The notes below the pieces were generated by a model that saw only the letters and a list, made by a program, of their open reading frames with translations, did no database searches and was not told where the DNA came from. The position numbers were made by a program, and so were the translations under genes. DNA of 13,233 nucleotides from CAYGWX01 sp964353855 [NCBI: uncultured bacterium] (GTDB lineage: Bacteria > Edwardsbacteria > CAYGWX01), in the NCBI GenBank assembly GCA_964353855.1, contig CAYGWX010000018.1:1-13233 (forward strand), written 5' to 3'. Numbering within the stretch: position 1 is the stretch's first letter; the number at the start of each line of letters is the position of its first letter. Shown piece by piece: positions 1 to 7,304 of the stretch.

Positions 1-723
1 CTGGGCCCCCCGAAGGTGCTCTTCGGGGACCGGGAGATTTCGGACAAGGCCTGGGGGTTGAAGCGGGCGAAGAAGCTGTTCTGCTATCTGGCCCTTCTGG
101 GGGAGAAGGGCCTGCCCCGGGACGAGGTCATTGAGGCTTTCTGGCCCAAGGCCGGCCCCAAAAAGGGCTTGGACAGCCTGTACTCCTCGCTCACGGCCAT
201 CCGCAAGGTCCTGAAGGCCGAGGCCGGGGTGGAGGGGCAGGTGGTGAGCCTGGAGGAAGGCCGTTGCGGCTTGGATCCCAAGGTCGAGGTCTATCTGGAC
301 GTGGAGGAGTTCGAGTCCCTTTTGAAGAAGGGGAAACAGAGGAAGGAGGAGGACCAGAGGAAGACGACTCAGAAGGCTTTGTCTCTGGTCCGGGGACGTT
401 TCTGCGAGGGGTGGTACGACTCCTGGGTAGTGGAGGCTGAGCGGAGTGTTTCCGGGAAGCACCTGGAGGCCCTGCGGACTTTCGGGATGGCTTGCCTACA
501 GGACGGAAAGTTGGAGGAGAGCATCACTTGCCTTGAGAAAGCCTTGGCCTTGGACAACCTCCACGAAGAGACTTGCAGGAACTTAATGACAGCGTATGCT
601 AAGGCCGGGAAAAAGAAGGCGCTTTTGGAGACCTATGCGAACCTGAAGACCCGGCTCAAGAAAGAACTTGGGGCAGAGCCCGAGCCAAAAACTGTGGAGC
701 TGTATGAAAAATTGATCAAATAG
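1..723 (+). CDS. BTAD-domain (SARP-like) transcriptional regulator, C-terminal part
   Basis: The frame is open from the first base, and the residues before the first possible start (GTG at 16) read LGPPKV, which is the usual beginning of the winged-helix DNA-binding domain of SARP/BTAD regulators. The gene therefore very probably begins outside the window. Residues 1 to about 95 resemble an OmpR/PhoB-like winged helix (motifs KRAKKLFCYLALLG and SLYSSLTAIRKVL). From about 95 to the end the sequence matches the bacterial transcriptional activation domain, a TPR-like helical fold with the typical YLDVEEFESLL, ALSLVRGRFCEGWYDSWV and LETYANLKTRLKKELGAEP stretches. In this family such a module often sits behind a large ATPase/TPR region, so the missing part may be long. 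It likely activates transcription, but its target is unknown. A terminator follows about 30 bp after the stop. Confidence 0.85.
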   Translation: MGPPKVLFGDREISDKAWGLKRAKKLFCYLALLGEKGLPRDEVIEAFWPKAGPKKGLDSLYSSLTAIRKVLKAEAGVEGQVVSLEEGRCGLDPKVEVYLDVEEFESLLKKGKQRKEEDQRKTTQKALSLVRGRFCEGWYDSWVVEAERSVSGKHLEALRTFGMACLQDGKLEESITCLEKALALDNLHEETCRNLMTAYAKAGKKKALLETYANLKTRLKKELGAEPEPKTVELYEKLIK

Positions 724-754
724 TTTGTAACCGATTCCAATACCTTAAGTTATG

Positions 755-778
755 GCCCCAATTATTTGGGGCTTTTTT
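755..778 (+). terminator. Intrinsic terminator of the BTAD regulator gene
   Basis: GCCCCAA (755-761) and TTGGGGC (766-772) form a perfect 7-bp stem around the loop TTAT, followed by six T and more T-rich sequence. It lies about 30 bp after the stop codon at 723 and separates this gene from the next one. Confidence 0.88.
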
Positions 779-796
779 ATTTCTTTTGGTAATTAT

Positions 797-827
797 TTGG
801 TCGTTTTTCAGGCCCATAGTTTATACT
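797..827 (+). promoter_or_regulatory. Possible sigma-70 promoter for the secreted FlgD-like protein
   Basis: TTGGTC (797-802) and TATACT (822-827) are separated by 19 bp, somewhat longer than ideal. The site lies right after the upstream terminator and about 75 bp before the start codon at 902, which is where a promoter is expected. The match is only fair. Confidence 0.35.
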
Positions 828-901
828 CTTCGCCAGACGGACAAAAGAAGGCTGCAAACATGAAACGTGAAAACCAGATCGAAAAACAAAAAGGAGGAGA
901 G

Positions 902-1399
902 ATGAAACGCATCGCTTTGTTGGGAATCGCCGTCCTGGTTTTGACAGGGATGGCCTGGGCGCAGGGAAACGGGCTGGTTCAGGGTTCCCAGCCGCCCGAG
1001 GGTATCAATACCGCCTTTAAGGTGACCTCCGAGACCTCTTCCACAACGGGGTATGGTGGAAAAGGTGGTCTCTCCGACCCCCTCGGCTGTGACCCGGAGA
1101 TCTCCTGCCGCGTCGGGGACGGACCGAACCTCGTGGTCTTCGAGCCCAATCCCGCCACCCGGGTGGCCGGGATCGCTTATACCCTCTCGGCGACCGGGCC
1201 GGCGAACCTGGTCATTTACAACGCCAGGGGGCGAAAGGTGAGGACGCTCTTTGAGGGCGTGGGCAAGTCCGGGAAGTACCAGCTCGATTGGGACGGCCGG
1301 AACGACCGGGGTGGCGTCATTCCCTCCGGGGACTATTTCTGCCGCTTGCAATCGCCCGGGGGCTGGGTCGAGGTTCGTAAGGTCGTGCTTGAAAAGTAG
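902..1399 (+). CDS. Small secreted protein with C-terminal FlgD-like Ig domain
   Basis: A 165-residue protein. The start at 902 is chosen because a strong Shine-Dalgarno sequence (AAGGAGGAGA, 891-900) precedes it and the product then begins with a clean signal peptide: positive MKR, a hydrophobic core to about residue 18, and a likely signal peptidase site after AWA before Q. Residues about 22-80 are low in complexity and rich in Gly, Ser and Thr. Residues about 80-165 match the FlgD-like Ig fold found at the C-terminus of many exported proteins (PNPATRV, LVIYNARGRKVRTL, YQLDWDGRNDRGGVIPSGDYF). In Bacteroidetes and several candidate phyla related domains act as secretion or sorting tags, but here almost nothing precedes the domain. 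The substrate or partner is unknown. It is probably exported to the cell surface or the periplasm. Confidence 0.82.
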   Translation: MKRIALLGIAVLVLTGMAWAQGNGLVQGSQPPEGINTAFKVTSETSSTTGYGGKGGLSDPLGCDPEISCRVGDGPNLVVFEPNPATRVAGIAYTLSATGPANLVIYNARGRKVRTLFEGVGKSGKYQLDWDGRNDRGGVIPSGDYFCRLQSPGGWVEVRKVVLEK

Positions 1400-1627
1400 G
1401 TTTTTCCGATCCTCATTGGAGATGGGTTGACCAGGTTAGGTCGAGGCTTGAAAATGAGAACAGGATGGGTGCCCCTCCATGAATAATAAAAGAAGTTTCT
1501 CCCTTCCTCCCCTGATGCGTCCGGGCATGAACGAATGTTGCGGAGATAAAGCGGTTTGGGCGAAGATGCCACAGGAGGAGCGGAGAGATAGAGATCAAAT
1601 CCAAGGGACTCTTCTCCCAGTTACTAT

Positions 1628-1918
1628 CGGGCTCATGAGGGATGGCCCGCTTGATTCTGTCATAAAACCCCTCGTCTTGGGGGATTCCCAAAGGGATGAG
1701 CGATTCCGGATGGAGGGCCCCGTTCCACCCGCTCTCATCTCCGGGGGGTGCAGCGGGTGCGGTATTCGTCCGGTTATGTAATGAGTTGGGGTGCGTTAAC
1801 CCAATAGGGCGGCGATTCACGGGGCCTCCGCTTGCGGGTATCTACATTTCAACTCGGCTGGTGTGTAAAAGCATCCCAGTAACCCAATCGGCGGGGCCTT
1901 TAAGGCCCCGCCTTTTTT
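1628..1918 (+). ncRNA. Candidate structured RNA ending in an intrinsic terminator
   Basis: This is a structural reading only. Successive helices can be drawn on the + strand. CGGGC/GCCCG pairs 1628-1632 with 1645-1649. CTCGTC+TTGGG (1671-1681) pairs with CCCAA (1687-1691) and GATGAG (1695-1700). An 11-bp closing helix joins GGAGGGCCCCGT (1712-1723, one bulged G) with ACGGGGCCTCC (1819-1829). Inside it lie CACCCGCT/AGCGGGTG (1726-1733 with 1752-1759) and TTGGG/CCCAA (1786-1790 with 1800-1804), giving a three-way junction. About 60 nt later a strong terminator ends the putative transcript. No clear promoter was found close upstream, so it could also be the 3' UTR of the gene ending at 1399. It matches no RNA class I recognise. 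Confidence 0.25.
1890..1918 (+). terminator. Strong intrinsic terminator in the intergenic region
   Basis: GGCGGGGCC (1890-1898) and GGCCCCGCC (1904-1912) form a perfect 9-bp GC-rich stem with loop TTTAA, followed by six T (1913-1918). The T tract is only on the + strand, so a rightward transcript must reach this point. That is either the mRNA of the secreted protein, with about 490 nt of 3' UTR, or a separate small RNA. Confidence 0.88.
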
Positions 1919-2070
1919 GTTCTTATCAAGGTTCCCCTCGTCATAATTCCAGCCGGATTTCCCGCCCCTCCCGGGTCGCCTTCGTCCTGACCGGGTGAGC
2001 CCTTATAGGGGTGCGCGAGGGGTGCTATACAGGGCCTGCCGCAGTGGTGCACAGGGGCTCGTGCAAACCG

Positions 2071-2125
2071 ACTTGGTTCTGACTTGGTTCTGGCTTGGTT
2101 CCGGGTTGGTTCCGGATTGGTCAGG
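2071..2125. repeat. Five tandem copies of a degenerate 11-bp repeat
   Basis: Units ACTTGGTTCTG (2071-2081 and again 2082-2092, identical), GCTTGGTTCCG (2093-2103), GGTTGGTTCCG (2104-2114) and GATTGGTCAGG (2115-2125). The core TTGGTTC recurs every 11 bp, close to one turn of the helix, and the last copy is degenerate. The tract lies just before the hairpin at 2140-2166 and inside no credible gene. It may be a binding-site array or simple slippage. Confidence 0.8.
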
Positions 2126-2139
2126 CAAATTTTAGGTCC

Positions 2140-2170
2140 CTACCCTCCCCCTTTGGGGGAGGGTAGTTTT
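2140..2170 (+). terminator. 12-bp perfect hairpin, probable terminator
   Basis: CTACCCTCCCCC (2140-2151) and GGGGGAGGGTAG (2155-2166) are fully complementary around a TTT loop, followed by TTTT (2167-2170). The T run is short, but the stem is very stable. On the opposite strand the hairpin is followed by a mixed A/T stretch, so it could also help stop the leftward aro operon transcript, for which no better terminator is visible after tyrA. Confidence 0.6.
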
Positions 2171-2342
2171 CGTCTAAAGGGGCGGGTTTAACGGCAGGAG
2201 GGGTAAATCCCTTCCCCCTATCCTGGCCCGCGCAGGATGGGGCTTTATTCAAGAACTGGGGGCTGTGTAGAGGGACCCTCTCCCTCCGGTGGAAAGGCTT
2301 GTGAACGGAATCACCCGTTCTGGGATTCTTCCCGGCCTCGGG

Positions 2343-3116
2343 TCAGCCCACGTTCGTCCTCAATTGGTCGAAGAACCGCTTGGCCTCCTCGTGATCCCTG
2401 TCTCGGATCACGTGCTTCAGGAATTCCAATCGCGCGGTGATTTTATCCAGCTGCTTCAGGGACTGGGGATTGAACAGGACCTCGGTCAGGAGGGGGTCGC
2501 TTTCCGAAAGGAGCCCGCGGGCGATCTCCCGGTGCCGGGCGAACGTAGTCCCCGGCACCGTCTTATGGATGACGCAGGCCGCGAACACCAGGGTGGAGAC
2601 GAACGGCGTGGTCAGGGAATAAGCCATCATCTCGTCGTGCTCCCGGAAGGTGTACTCGAATATGGTCACGCCCAGTCTCTTGAAGAGTCCTTCGAAGAAC
2701 GCAGCCCCCTGAGAGTCGCTTTCCGTGATGATCACCGCGTTCTGTTCCGCCAGCGACGCCAGATCTGCGAAGGTCGGGCCGAACATCGGGTGCACTGAAG
2801 CGAATCTGAACCCGCACCGCTCGTAGTAGCGCGGGATTTCGCCCTTGACCGAGGCTACGTCCGCTACCAGGCACTCCTTGGAAAGGAAGGGCGCCGCCGC
2901 TTCGTAGGCCTCCACCGTGCTCTCCAAGCTGACCGCATTGATCAACATCTGCGGGGCAAAGGCCGCCAGCTCGGCAAGCTCTTTCAGCGCCTTGACCCCT
3001 TTCACGGCCTGAGCCTTTCCTTGGTCAAGGTCGTAGAGTGCCACCTCATGGTCCTCGGCAAGCACTCCCGCCAGCCAGGCCCCCATCTTCCCGGCCCCCA
3101 AGATTCCCACCCTCAT
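2343..3116 (-). CDS. tyrA: Prephenate dehydrogenase
   Basis: Oxidative decarboxylation of prephenate to 4-hydroxyphenylpyruvate, the tyrosine branch. The 257-residue product opens with a Rossmann nucleotide-binding motif (GILGAGKMGAWLA) and an acidic residue after the second strand (ALYDLD), typical of NAD use. The family motifs ADVASVKGEI and SVHPMFGPTF (with the catalytic His) and a helical C-terminal half (HDEMMAYSLTTPF onward) are present. There is no chorismate mutase or ACT domain. I chose the ATG at 3116 rather than the in-frame ATG at 3137: it overlaps the pheA stop as ATGA, and AGGAGG lies 7 nt before it. It is the last gene of the operon. The general family is sure; use of arogenate instead of prephenate cannot be excluded. 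Confidence 0.9.
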   Translation of the reverse strand: MRVGILGAGKMGAWLAGVLAEDHEVALYDLDQGKAQAVKGVKALKELAELAAFAPQMLINAVSLESTVEAYEAAAPFLSKECLVADVASVKGEIPRYYERCGFRFASVHPMFGPTFADLASLAEQNAVIITESDSQGAAFFEGLFKRLGVTIFEYTFREHDEMMAYSLTTPFVSTLVFAACVIHKTVPGTTFARHREIARGLLSESDPLLTEVLFNPQSLKQLDKITARLEFLKHVIRDRDHEEAKRFFDQLRTNVG

Positions 3117-4171
3117 GACCCTGCCTCCTGGTAGCATCCTAAGAATTTGAACATCAGCGTCTCTTTCTCGACCCTTGCGAGGGCTTCACCGACCTTAGGG
3201 TCCCTGTCCGAGCCCAGGAAATCGAGCAGAAAGGCGTACCGCCCCGGGTCCTTGCGGATCGGCCTGGACTCGATCCGGGTCAGGTTGATCCCGGCCTCGG
3301 AGAAGATCCTCAGCACGCCGTATAGCGCTCCCGCCCTGTGCTGGGTGGAGAAGACCAGGGAGCATTTGTCCCCTTCCTCCCCGCTGGGCTCCCGGGAGAG
3401 GACGATGAACCGGGTAGAATTGGACTCGTGATCCTCGATGGCTTCCTTGACCACCTCCAGGTCGTAGATTTCGGCGCACAGCTCGCTGGCGATGGCCGCG
3501 GCCCCTTTCAGCCTCTCGCGGGCCAGCATCATGGCCGCTCCGGCAGTATCGTAGAACGGCCGGGGCTCTAACTTGTTCCGGGACAGGAACCCCCGGCATT
3601 GGGCCAGGGCCTGGGGATGGGAATAGGCCGCCCGCAGCTCCCGGATGTCCGTGTCCGGAAGGGCCAGCAGGGCGTGATGGATCGGCACCCTGACCTCGCC
3701 CTTGATCTTGAGCTCCCCCTCCACCAGAAGGTCGTTGACCGCTGTGACAGCTCCCTCCAGCGAGTTCTCCACGGGAACGACTCCCAGGTCCAGCTCTCCC
3801 CGCTGGACGCCCTCGAACACCTCTGCGAATTCCGCACAGGGGATGGGAATCCAGCAGGGATTCAAGGCTCGGATGGCCACCTCGCTGTGCGCCCCGTGCT
3901 CCCCCTGGAATCCGACCAGGGACAGGGCATCCTCCTGAAGTTTCCTCGCTTCCCCCACCACAGACTGGAAGATCCCCTCTGAGAACTCCGGCCTGAGCAG
4001 GCCCCGGGACTGATTTCGGATGCCTTCGATCACGGCCCGCTCTCTTGGGGGGTCCGCCGGGTCGGCTTTGAACTTCCCGGTCCGCAGCGCCAGCTCCATG
4101 CGCCGGGACAGGAGCTTGAGGATCTCGGAATCTACCCGGTCGATCTCCCCGCGCAGCTCGGCGAGGTTCAT
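3113..4171 (-). CDS. pheA: Bifunctional chorismate mutase / prephenate dehydratase
   Basis: Makes phenylpyruvate from chorismate via prephenate. The 352-residue protein has three parts. Residues 1 to about 85 form an AroQ-type helical chorismate mutase (LRGEIDRVDSEILKLLSRRMELA). Residues about 86-262 form the prephenate dehydratase, with VGFQGEHGAHSEVA, VVPVENSLEGAV, AYSHPQALAQC and the catalytic ESNSTRF motif. Residues about 268-350 form an ACT domain with GALYGVLRIF and IESRPI. These correspond to the GAL and ESRP motifs that bind phenylalanine in known enzymes, so feedback inhibition by Phe is likely. The start at 4171 follows the aroC stop by 1 bp, with GGAGGG about 6 nt upstream. The 3' end overlaps tyrA by 4 bp. 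Confidence 0.95.
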   Translation of the reverse strand: MNLAELRGEIDRVDSEILKLLSRRMELALRTGKFKADPADPPRERAVIEGIRNQSRGLLRPEFSEGIFQSVVGEARKLQEDALSLVGFQGEHGAHSEVAIRALNPCWIPIPCAEFAEVFEGVQRGELDLGVVPVENSLEGAVTAVNDLLVEGELKIKGEVRVPIHHALLALPDTDIRELRAAYSHPQALAQCRGFLSRNKLEPRPFYDTAGAAMMLARERLKGAAAIASELCAEIYDLEVVKEAIEDHESNSTRFIVLSREPSGEEGDKCSLVFSTQHRAGALYGVLRIFSEAGINLTRIESRPIRKDPGRYAFLLDFLGSDRDPKVGEALARVEKETLMFKFLGCYQEAGS

Positions 4172-4172
4172 C

Positions 4173-5168
4173 TTATTCCCTCCACACCCTGGGTATTCGC
4201 TGTTCCTGGAGCATCAGGTCGGCCAGGACCATCGCTGTGACCGCCTCCAGGACCACGGGCACGCGCAGCGCGATGCAGGCGTCGTGACGCCCCTCCACCC
4301 TGACCTCAGCTTGGCTTCCGGTCTTGAGGTTCACGGTTTTCTGAAGTTTTTTTATGCTGGAAGTTGGCTTTACCGCGACCCGGAAGACCAGCTCGTTGCC
4401 GTTGGTGATCCCGCCATGAATTCCCCCGGCGTGGTTGGTCTTCGTCCTGCCCTCCGGGGTCAATATCTCGTCGTTGCACTCGCTCCCCCGCATCCGGCTT
4501 GCGGCGAACCCGTCGCCGAACTCGATCCCTTTGACCGCCGGGATGGCGAACGCGGCATAGCTGAGCAGCGATTCCACGGAGTCGAAGAACGGTTCGCCCA
4601 GTCCGGGAGGCAGGCCCTTGGCCCTGCATTCCACGATCCCGCCCACGGAGTCGCCCTGCTCCAGGGCCGTGACGATGGCCTTCTCGATGTCCTTGCACCC
4701 CCCGGCCTCGATCAGCCTGGCCTGGATTTCCGCCCCCTTAAGGAGTTTCTTCGCGATCACGCCTGCGGCCACGAGCCCTGCGGTCAGCCTCCCGGAGAAG
4801 TGCCCTCCTCCCCGGAAGTCCTGGAATCCTCCGAACTTCTGCCTCGCGACCAGGTCCGCATGCCCCGGACGCGGCGTCTCCAGGAGCTTCAGGTAGGCTT
4901 CGGAATCGATGTCCTTGTTCTCAAAAAGGATGAGGATCGGCGTCCCTGTGGTCTTGCCCTGAAAGACCCCGCTCTTGAGGAGCGGAAGGTCGCGTTCCTT
5001 TCGGGCCGTCGTCCCCCGCGTTCCGCCCTGGCGCCGGGAGAGATCTCGCTGGAAGTCCTCCCCGGCAAGAGGTAACCCGGCAGGCGTGCCGTCAATGAGC
5101 ACGCCGACCGCCTCGCCATGCGATTCCCCCAAGATGCTTGTCCGATAACTTCTTCCCAAGGTATTCAT
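4173..5168 (-). CDS. aroC: Chorismate synthase
   Basis: Converts 5-enolpyruvylshikimate 3-phosphate to chorismate, with reduced FMN as cofactor. The 331 residues are slightly shorter than the usual 350-390 but contain the complete set of signatures: GESHGEAVG near residue 14 (with the conserved His), RRQGGTRGTT, RPGHADL, FRGGGHFSGR, VKGIEFGDGF, the basic NHAGGIHGGITNG loop and GRHDACIALRVPVVLEA near the C-terminus. The start ATG (5168) overlaps the aroA stop as ATGA, and GGAG lies within the end of aroA at a proper distance. The next gene, pheA, starts 1 bp after the stop. Translational coupling in one operon is therefore very likely. Confidence 0.96.
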   Translation of the reverse strand: MNTLGRSYRTSILGESHGEAVGVLIDGTPAGLPLAGEDFQRDLSRRQGGTRGTTARKERDLPLLKSGVFQGKTTGTPILILFENKDIDSEAYLKLLETPRPGHADLVARQKFGGFQDFRGGGHFSGRLTAGLVAAGVIAKKLLKGAEIQARLIEAGGCKDIEKAIVTALEQGDSVGGIVECRAKGLPPGLGEPFFDSVESLLSYAAFAIPAVKGIEFGDGFAASRMRGSECNDEILTPEGRTKTNHAGGIHGGITNGNELVFRVAVKPTSSIKKLQKTVNLKTGSQAEVRVEGRHDACIALRVPVVLEAVTAMVLADLMLQEQRIPRVWRE

Positions 5169-6412
5169 CTCCCTTTTCTCCTTAGAGCTTTCAGGACATC
5201 GAAGAACTGCGGATAGGATTTCCCCACACAGGACCAGTCGCGAATACGGACACCCTTCTCAGAGGCAAGCCCGGCCACGGAGCAGGCCATGGCGATGCGA
5301 TGGTCGTGATGGGAGGAGACCTCCCCTCCCTTCAGGCGACCTCCCGTCACCTCCATCTTTCCGCCTTGAACGCGGATGAGCGCCCCCATTTTTCTGAACT
5401 CCCTAACCAGGGCCAAGGCTCTGTCGCTTTCCTTATGCTTCAGTCGTTCGGTTCCGCGGATGACGCTCCTCCCCTTGCAGTAACAGGCCAGCGCGACGAG
5501 CGGGGGAAACAGATCCGGACAGTCCGTGGCATCGAATTCAAAGGCTTTCAGGCCGCTTTGCTCAACCGTGACCGCATCCCTCTCGGTATCAACCTCAGCC
5601 CCTGCTCTCTCCAATGCCTCGAGGATGGCCCGGTCGGCCTGCAGGGATTTCAAAGCCAGGTTACGGACCGTCACCCGTCCCGCGATGGCCCCGGCCACAA
5701 GCAGGAACGCCCCCCCGGACCAGTCCCCTTCCACCCGGTAGGTCCTCGGGTGGTAGGCCTGCTGTCCCGGGATCTCGAACCTCCTCAACTCCTCATCGTG
5801 ATGAATGATGATTCCAAACTCTTTCAAAAGGGAAAGGGTCATCCTGAGATAGGGTTTGCTCTTCAAGTTAGCAACGGTCAACACCGAATCCTGCGGGCAC
5901 AGCGGGAGCGCCATCAGAAGTCCGCTCGCAACCTGCGAGCTCATCGAGCCGTCTACGTTTACCTCCCCCCCGCGGATCGGGCCCCGCACCGTGACCGGAG
6001 GAAAGCCGCGGTGGGTCTGACACCGTGCGCCCAGGGCTTTTAACGGCTCCTCCAGGGTACCCACCGACCTGGCAACCAGAGAGCCCCTTCCTGTCAGGGT
6101 AAACGAGCGATCAAATAGGGCTGCGATCGGAGAAAAAAGCCGCATGCAAAGCCCCGATTCCCCGCAAGCCAGACGGTGGCCTCTCGGCCGTCCACCCCCT
6201 TTAATCTTCACCGACGTACCTCCCCGTCTCACCTCGGCGCCCAAGCCTTCTGCGATGCCCAGGGCCGCCAGGGCGTCATCGCAGGACGACGGGTTCAGGA
6301 GAACTGATGAGCCGGGTGCCAGCGCAGCTGCGGCCACGGCGCGTTGCATCATGCTCTTGGAGGGCGGGGCCGTGAGGGCACCCTCAATGCCCGATGGCTT
6401 GACTATTTTCAC
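5165..6412 (-). CDS. aroA: 3-phosphoshikimate 1-carboxyvinyltransferase (EPSP synthase)
   Basis: Transfers the enolpyruvyl group of PEP to shikimate 3-phosphate. With a GTG start at 6412 the product has 415 residues and begins MKIVKPSGIEGALTAPPSKS, the normal N-terminus of the family. Visible motifs are PPSKS with Lys19 and nearby Arg24, CGESGLCMR (residues 83-91), SMSSQ (156-160) for shikimate phosphate, GDWSGGA (229-235), the catalytic Asp300 in CPDLFPP, and TERLKHKESDR (321-331) with the conserved Glu and Lys. The frame is open much further upstream, to 6622, but that stretch lies inside aroE and has no EPSP synthase features. No strong Shine-Dalgarno sequence precedes the GTG, so translation may depend on coupling with aroE, which ends 31 nt before. 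The 3' end overlaps aroC by 4 bp. Confidence 0.93.
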   Translation of the reverse strand: MKIVKPSGIEGALTAPPSKSMMQRAVAAAALAPGSSVLLNPSSCDDALAALGIAEGLGAEVRRGGTSVKIKGGGRPRGHRLACGESGLCMRLFSPIAALFDRSFTLTGRGSLVARSVGTLEEPLKALGARCQTHRGFPPVTVRGPIRGGEVNVDGSMSSQVASGLLMALPLCPQDSVLTVANLKSKPYLRMTLSLLKEFGIIIHHDEELRRFEIPGQQAYHPRTYRVEGDWSGGAFLLVAGAIAGRVTVRNLALKSLQADRAILEALERAGAEVDTERDAVTVEQSGLKAFEFDATDCPDLFPPLVALACYCKGRSVIRGTERLKHKESDRALALVREFRKMGALIRVQGGKMEVTGGRLKGGEVSSHHDHRIAMACSVAGLASEKGVRIRDWSCVGKSYPQFFDVLKALRRKGR

Positions 6413-6443
6413 AAGGGATGCCCAATCATGTCTTCCTGTTAAA

Positions 6444-7256
6444 TCATGGCTTTGAATCTTTATTCCCACGGAACCGTATCCCCTTTCCAGTCTCAGCGTA
6501 CACGGCCTTCCGCATGATCGCGAGGGGCGCCTTCTTCCCTGTGAAGATTTCAAATGCTTTGGCCCCCTGGAAGAGCAGCCATTCCCTGCCATCAATGACC
6601 CTGCACCCCTTTTGCAGCGCATTCCTCGTCAGGGTTGTTTCGGCTGTATAGTTAGCCTCTAAAAAAGTCATGGTTTTTTTCTGGAAGCTTCGAGGTACGA
6701 TCCGTTTCGTGGTGCTCACCGCCGAAACCACGATCTCGGCATCCTTAAAAGCACCTCTCAAGTCTTCGGGCCGAAGCGTGGAATGCCCGCAGCCCATGGA
6801 TTCGGCAATCGCCTGGGCTCTCTGCGCCGTCCGATTGGCCACTGTCACCTGTGCTCCTCCAGATATCAGCGCATACACAGCAGCCTTGGCAGCTCCCCCT
6901 GCACCCAGGACGATGGCCTTCTTCCCTCTCAAGGATACCCCGTTAGAACGCAGCGCCTGAGCGACCCCATAAATATCCGTATTATGGCCAATGAGCCTTC
7001 CGTTTCGAATCACCACCGTGTTCACTGCACCCACCGTTTCGGATGTTACGTCCAGCAGGTCGCAGAGGTTGGCGAAATCCTCTTTGAAGGGAGCAGTGAT
7101 GTTCAGTCCTCTGAGGCCAAGGGCTCGGGCCTTTTCCAAAGCACCTTCAGCGCTTCCGGCAGCCAGCCTCACATACCTCACCGGCATTCCTAGAGCCTTG
7201 AACGCCGCGTTGAACATTGCCGGGCTCCTGCTGTGGACGATAGGCTTGCCCACCAC
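6444..7256 (-). CDS. aroE: Shikimate dehydrogenase
   Basis: NADP-dependent reduction of 3-dehydroshikimate to shikimate. Motifs seen are [11 protein letters not shown], the shikimate-binding region NITAPFKE (catalytic Lys), [16 protein letters not shown] (catalytic Asp), the nucleotide-binding [14 protein letters not shown] followed by VANRT, and the C-terminal [13 protein letters not shown]. The first conventional start in frame is GTG at 7256, giving 270 residues. It has no good ribosome site and lacks part of the first strand, since the preceding codons read LYA, as in the usual YAVxGxP. The frame stays open to a TGA just inside aroF, and a CTG at 7290-7292 lies 5 nt after a perfect AAGGAGG, so the true product may begin there with 12 more residues. 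aroF lies immediately upstream. There is no fused dehydroquinase. Confidence 0.93.
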   Translation of the reverse strand: MVGKPIVHSRSPAMFNAAFKALGMPVRYVRLAAGSAEGALEKARALGLRGLNITAPFKEDFANLCDLLDVTSETVGAVNTVVIRNGRLIGHNTDIYGVAQALRSNGVSLRGKKAIVLGAGGAAKAAVYALISGGAQVTVANRTAQRAQAIAESMGCGHSTLRPEDLRGAFKDAEIVVSAVSTTKRIVPRSFQKKTMTFLEANYTAETTLTRNALQKGCRVIDGREWLLFQGAKAFEIFTGKKAPLAIMRKAVYAETGKGIRFRGNKDSKP

Positions 7257-7296
7257 GGCGTAGAGGGCGGGCCCCTGGTGAGCTTTCCTCAGTTTT

Positions 7297-7304
7297 CCCT
7301 CCTT
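7297..7304 (-). promoter_or_regulatory. Shine-Dalgarno sequence pointing to a CTG start for aroE
   Basis: Read on the minus strand, AAGGAGGG overlaps the aroF stop codon and is followed a few nt later by CTG (7292-7290) in the aroE frame. No ATG, GTG or TTG in that frame lies between it and the GTG at 7256, which is about 40 nt away, too far for this site. The ribosome site is clear; the use of CTG is inferred. Confidence 0.6.

Larger units (their letters stand above)
1400..2342. other. Long intergenic region without a convincing gene
   Basis: About 940 bp between the secreted protein gene and the end of tyrA, which converge here. Open frames of 60-170 codons occur on both strands, but none has a good ribosome binding site, recognisable motifs or gene-like composition. 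What can be seen is a hairpin-rich part (about 1620-1830), a strong + strand terminator (1890-1918), a set of 11-bp tandem repeats (2071-2125), a 12-bp perfect hairpin (2140-2166) and a further hairpin at 2215-2242. No tRNA or rRNA signature was found. Confidence 0.6.

Noticed and set aside
1413-1820. 135-codon minus-strand frame and the overlapping 100-codon + strand frames
   Set aside because: No ribosome site, no recognisable motif, Pro/His/Ser-rich low-quality composition, and overlapping frames of similar length on both strands, as expected by chance in GC-rich non-coding DNA.
1997-2060. Possible tRNA or multi-branched RNA closed by GAGCCC/GGGCTC
   Set aside because: There is no T-arm consensus, anticodon arm or CCA-type acceptor. 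The helix is short and probably accidental.
4020-5075. Long + strand frames opposite the aro genes and the oxoamine synthase (for example 351 codons here and 371 codons at 8552-9667)
   Set aside because: They are antisense mirrors of well-recognised genes in high-GC DNA and carry no motifs of their own.
6413-6622. N-terminal extension of the EPSP synthase frame into aroE
   Set aside because: It overlaps conserved aroE sequence, and the family N-terminus begins at the GTG at 6412.
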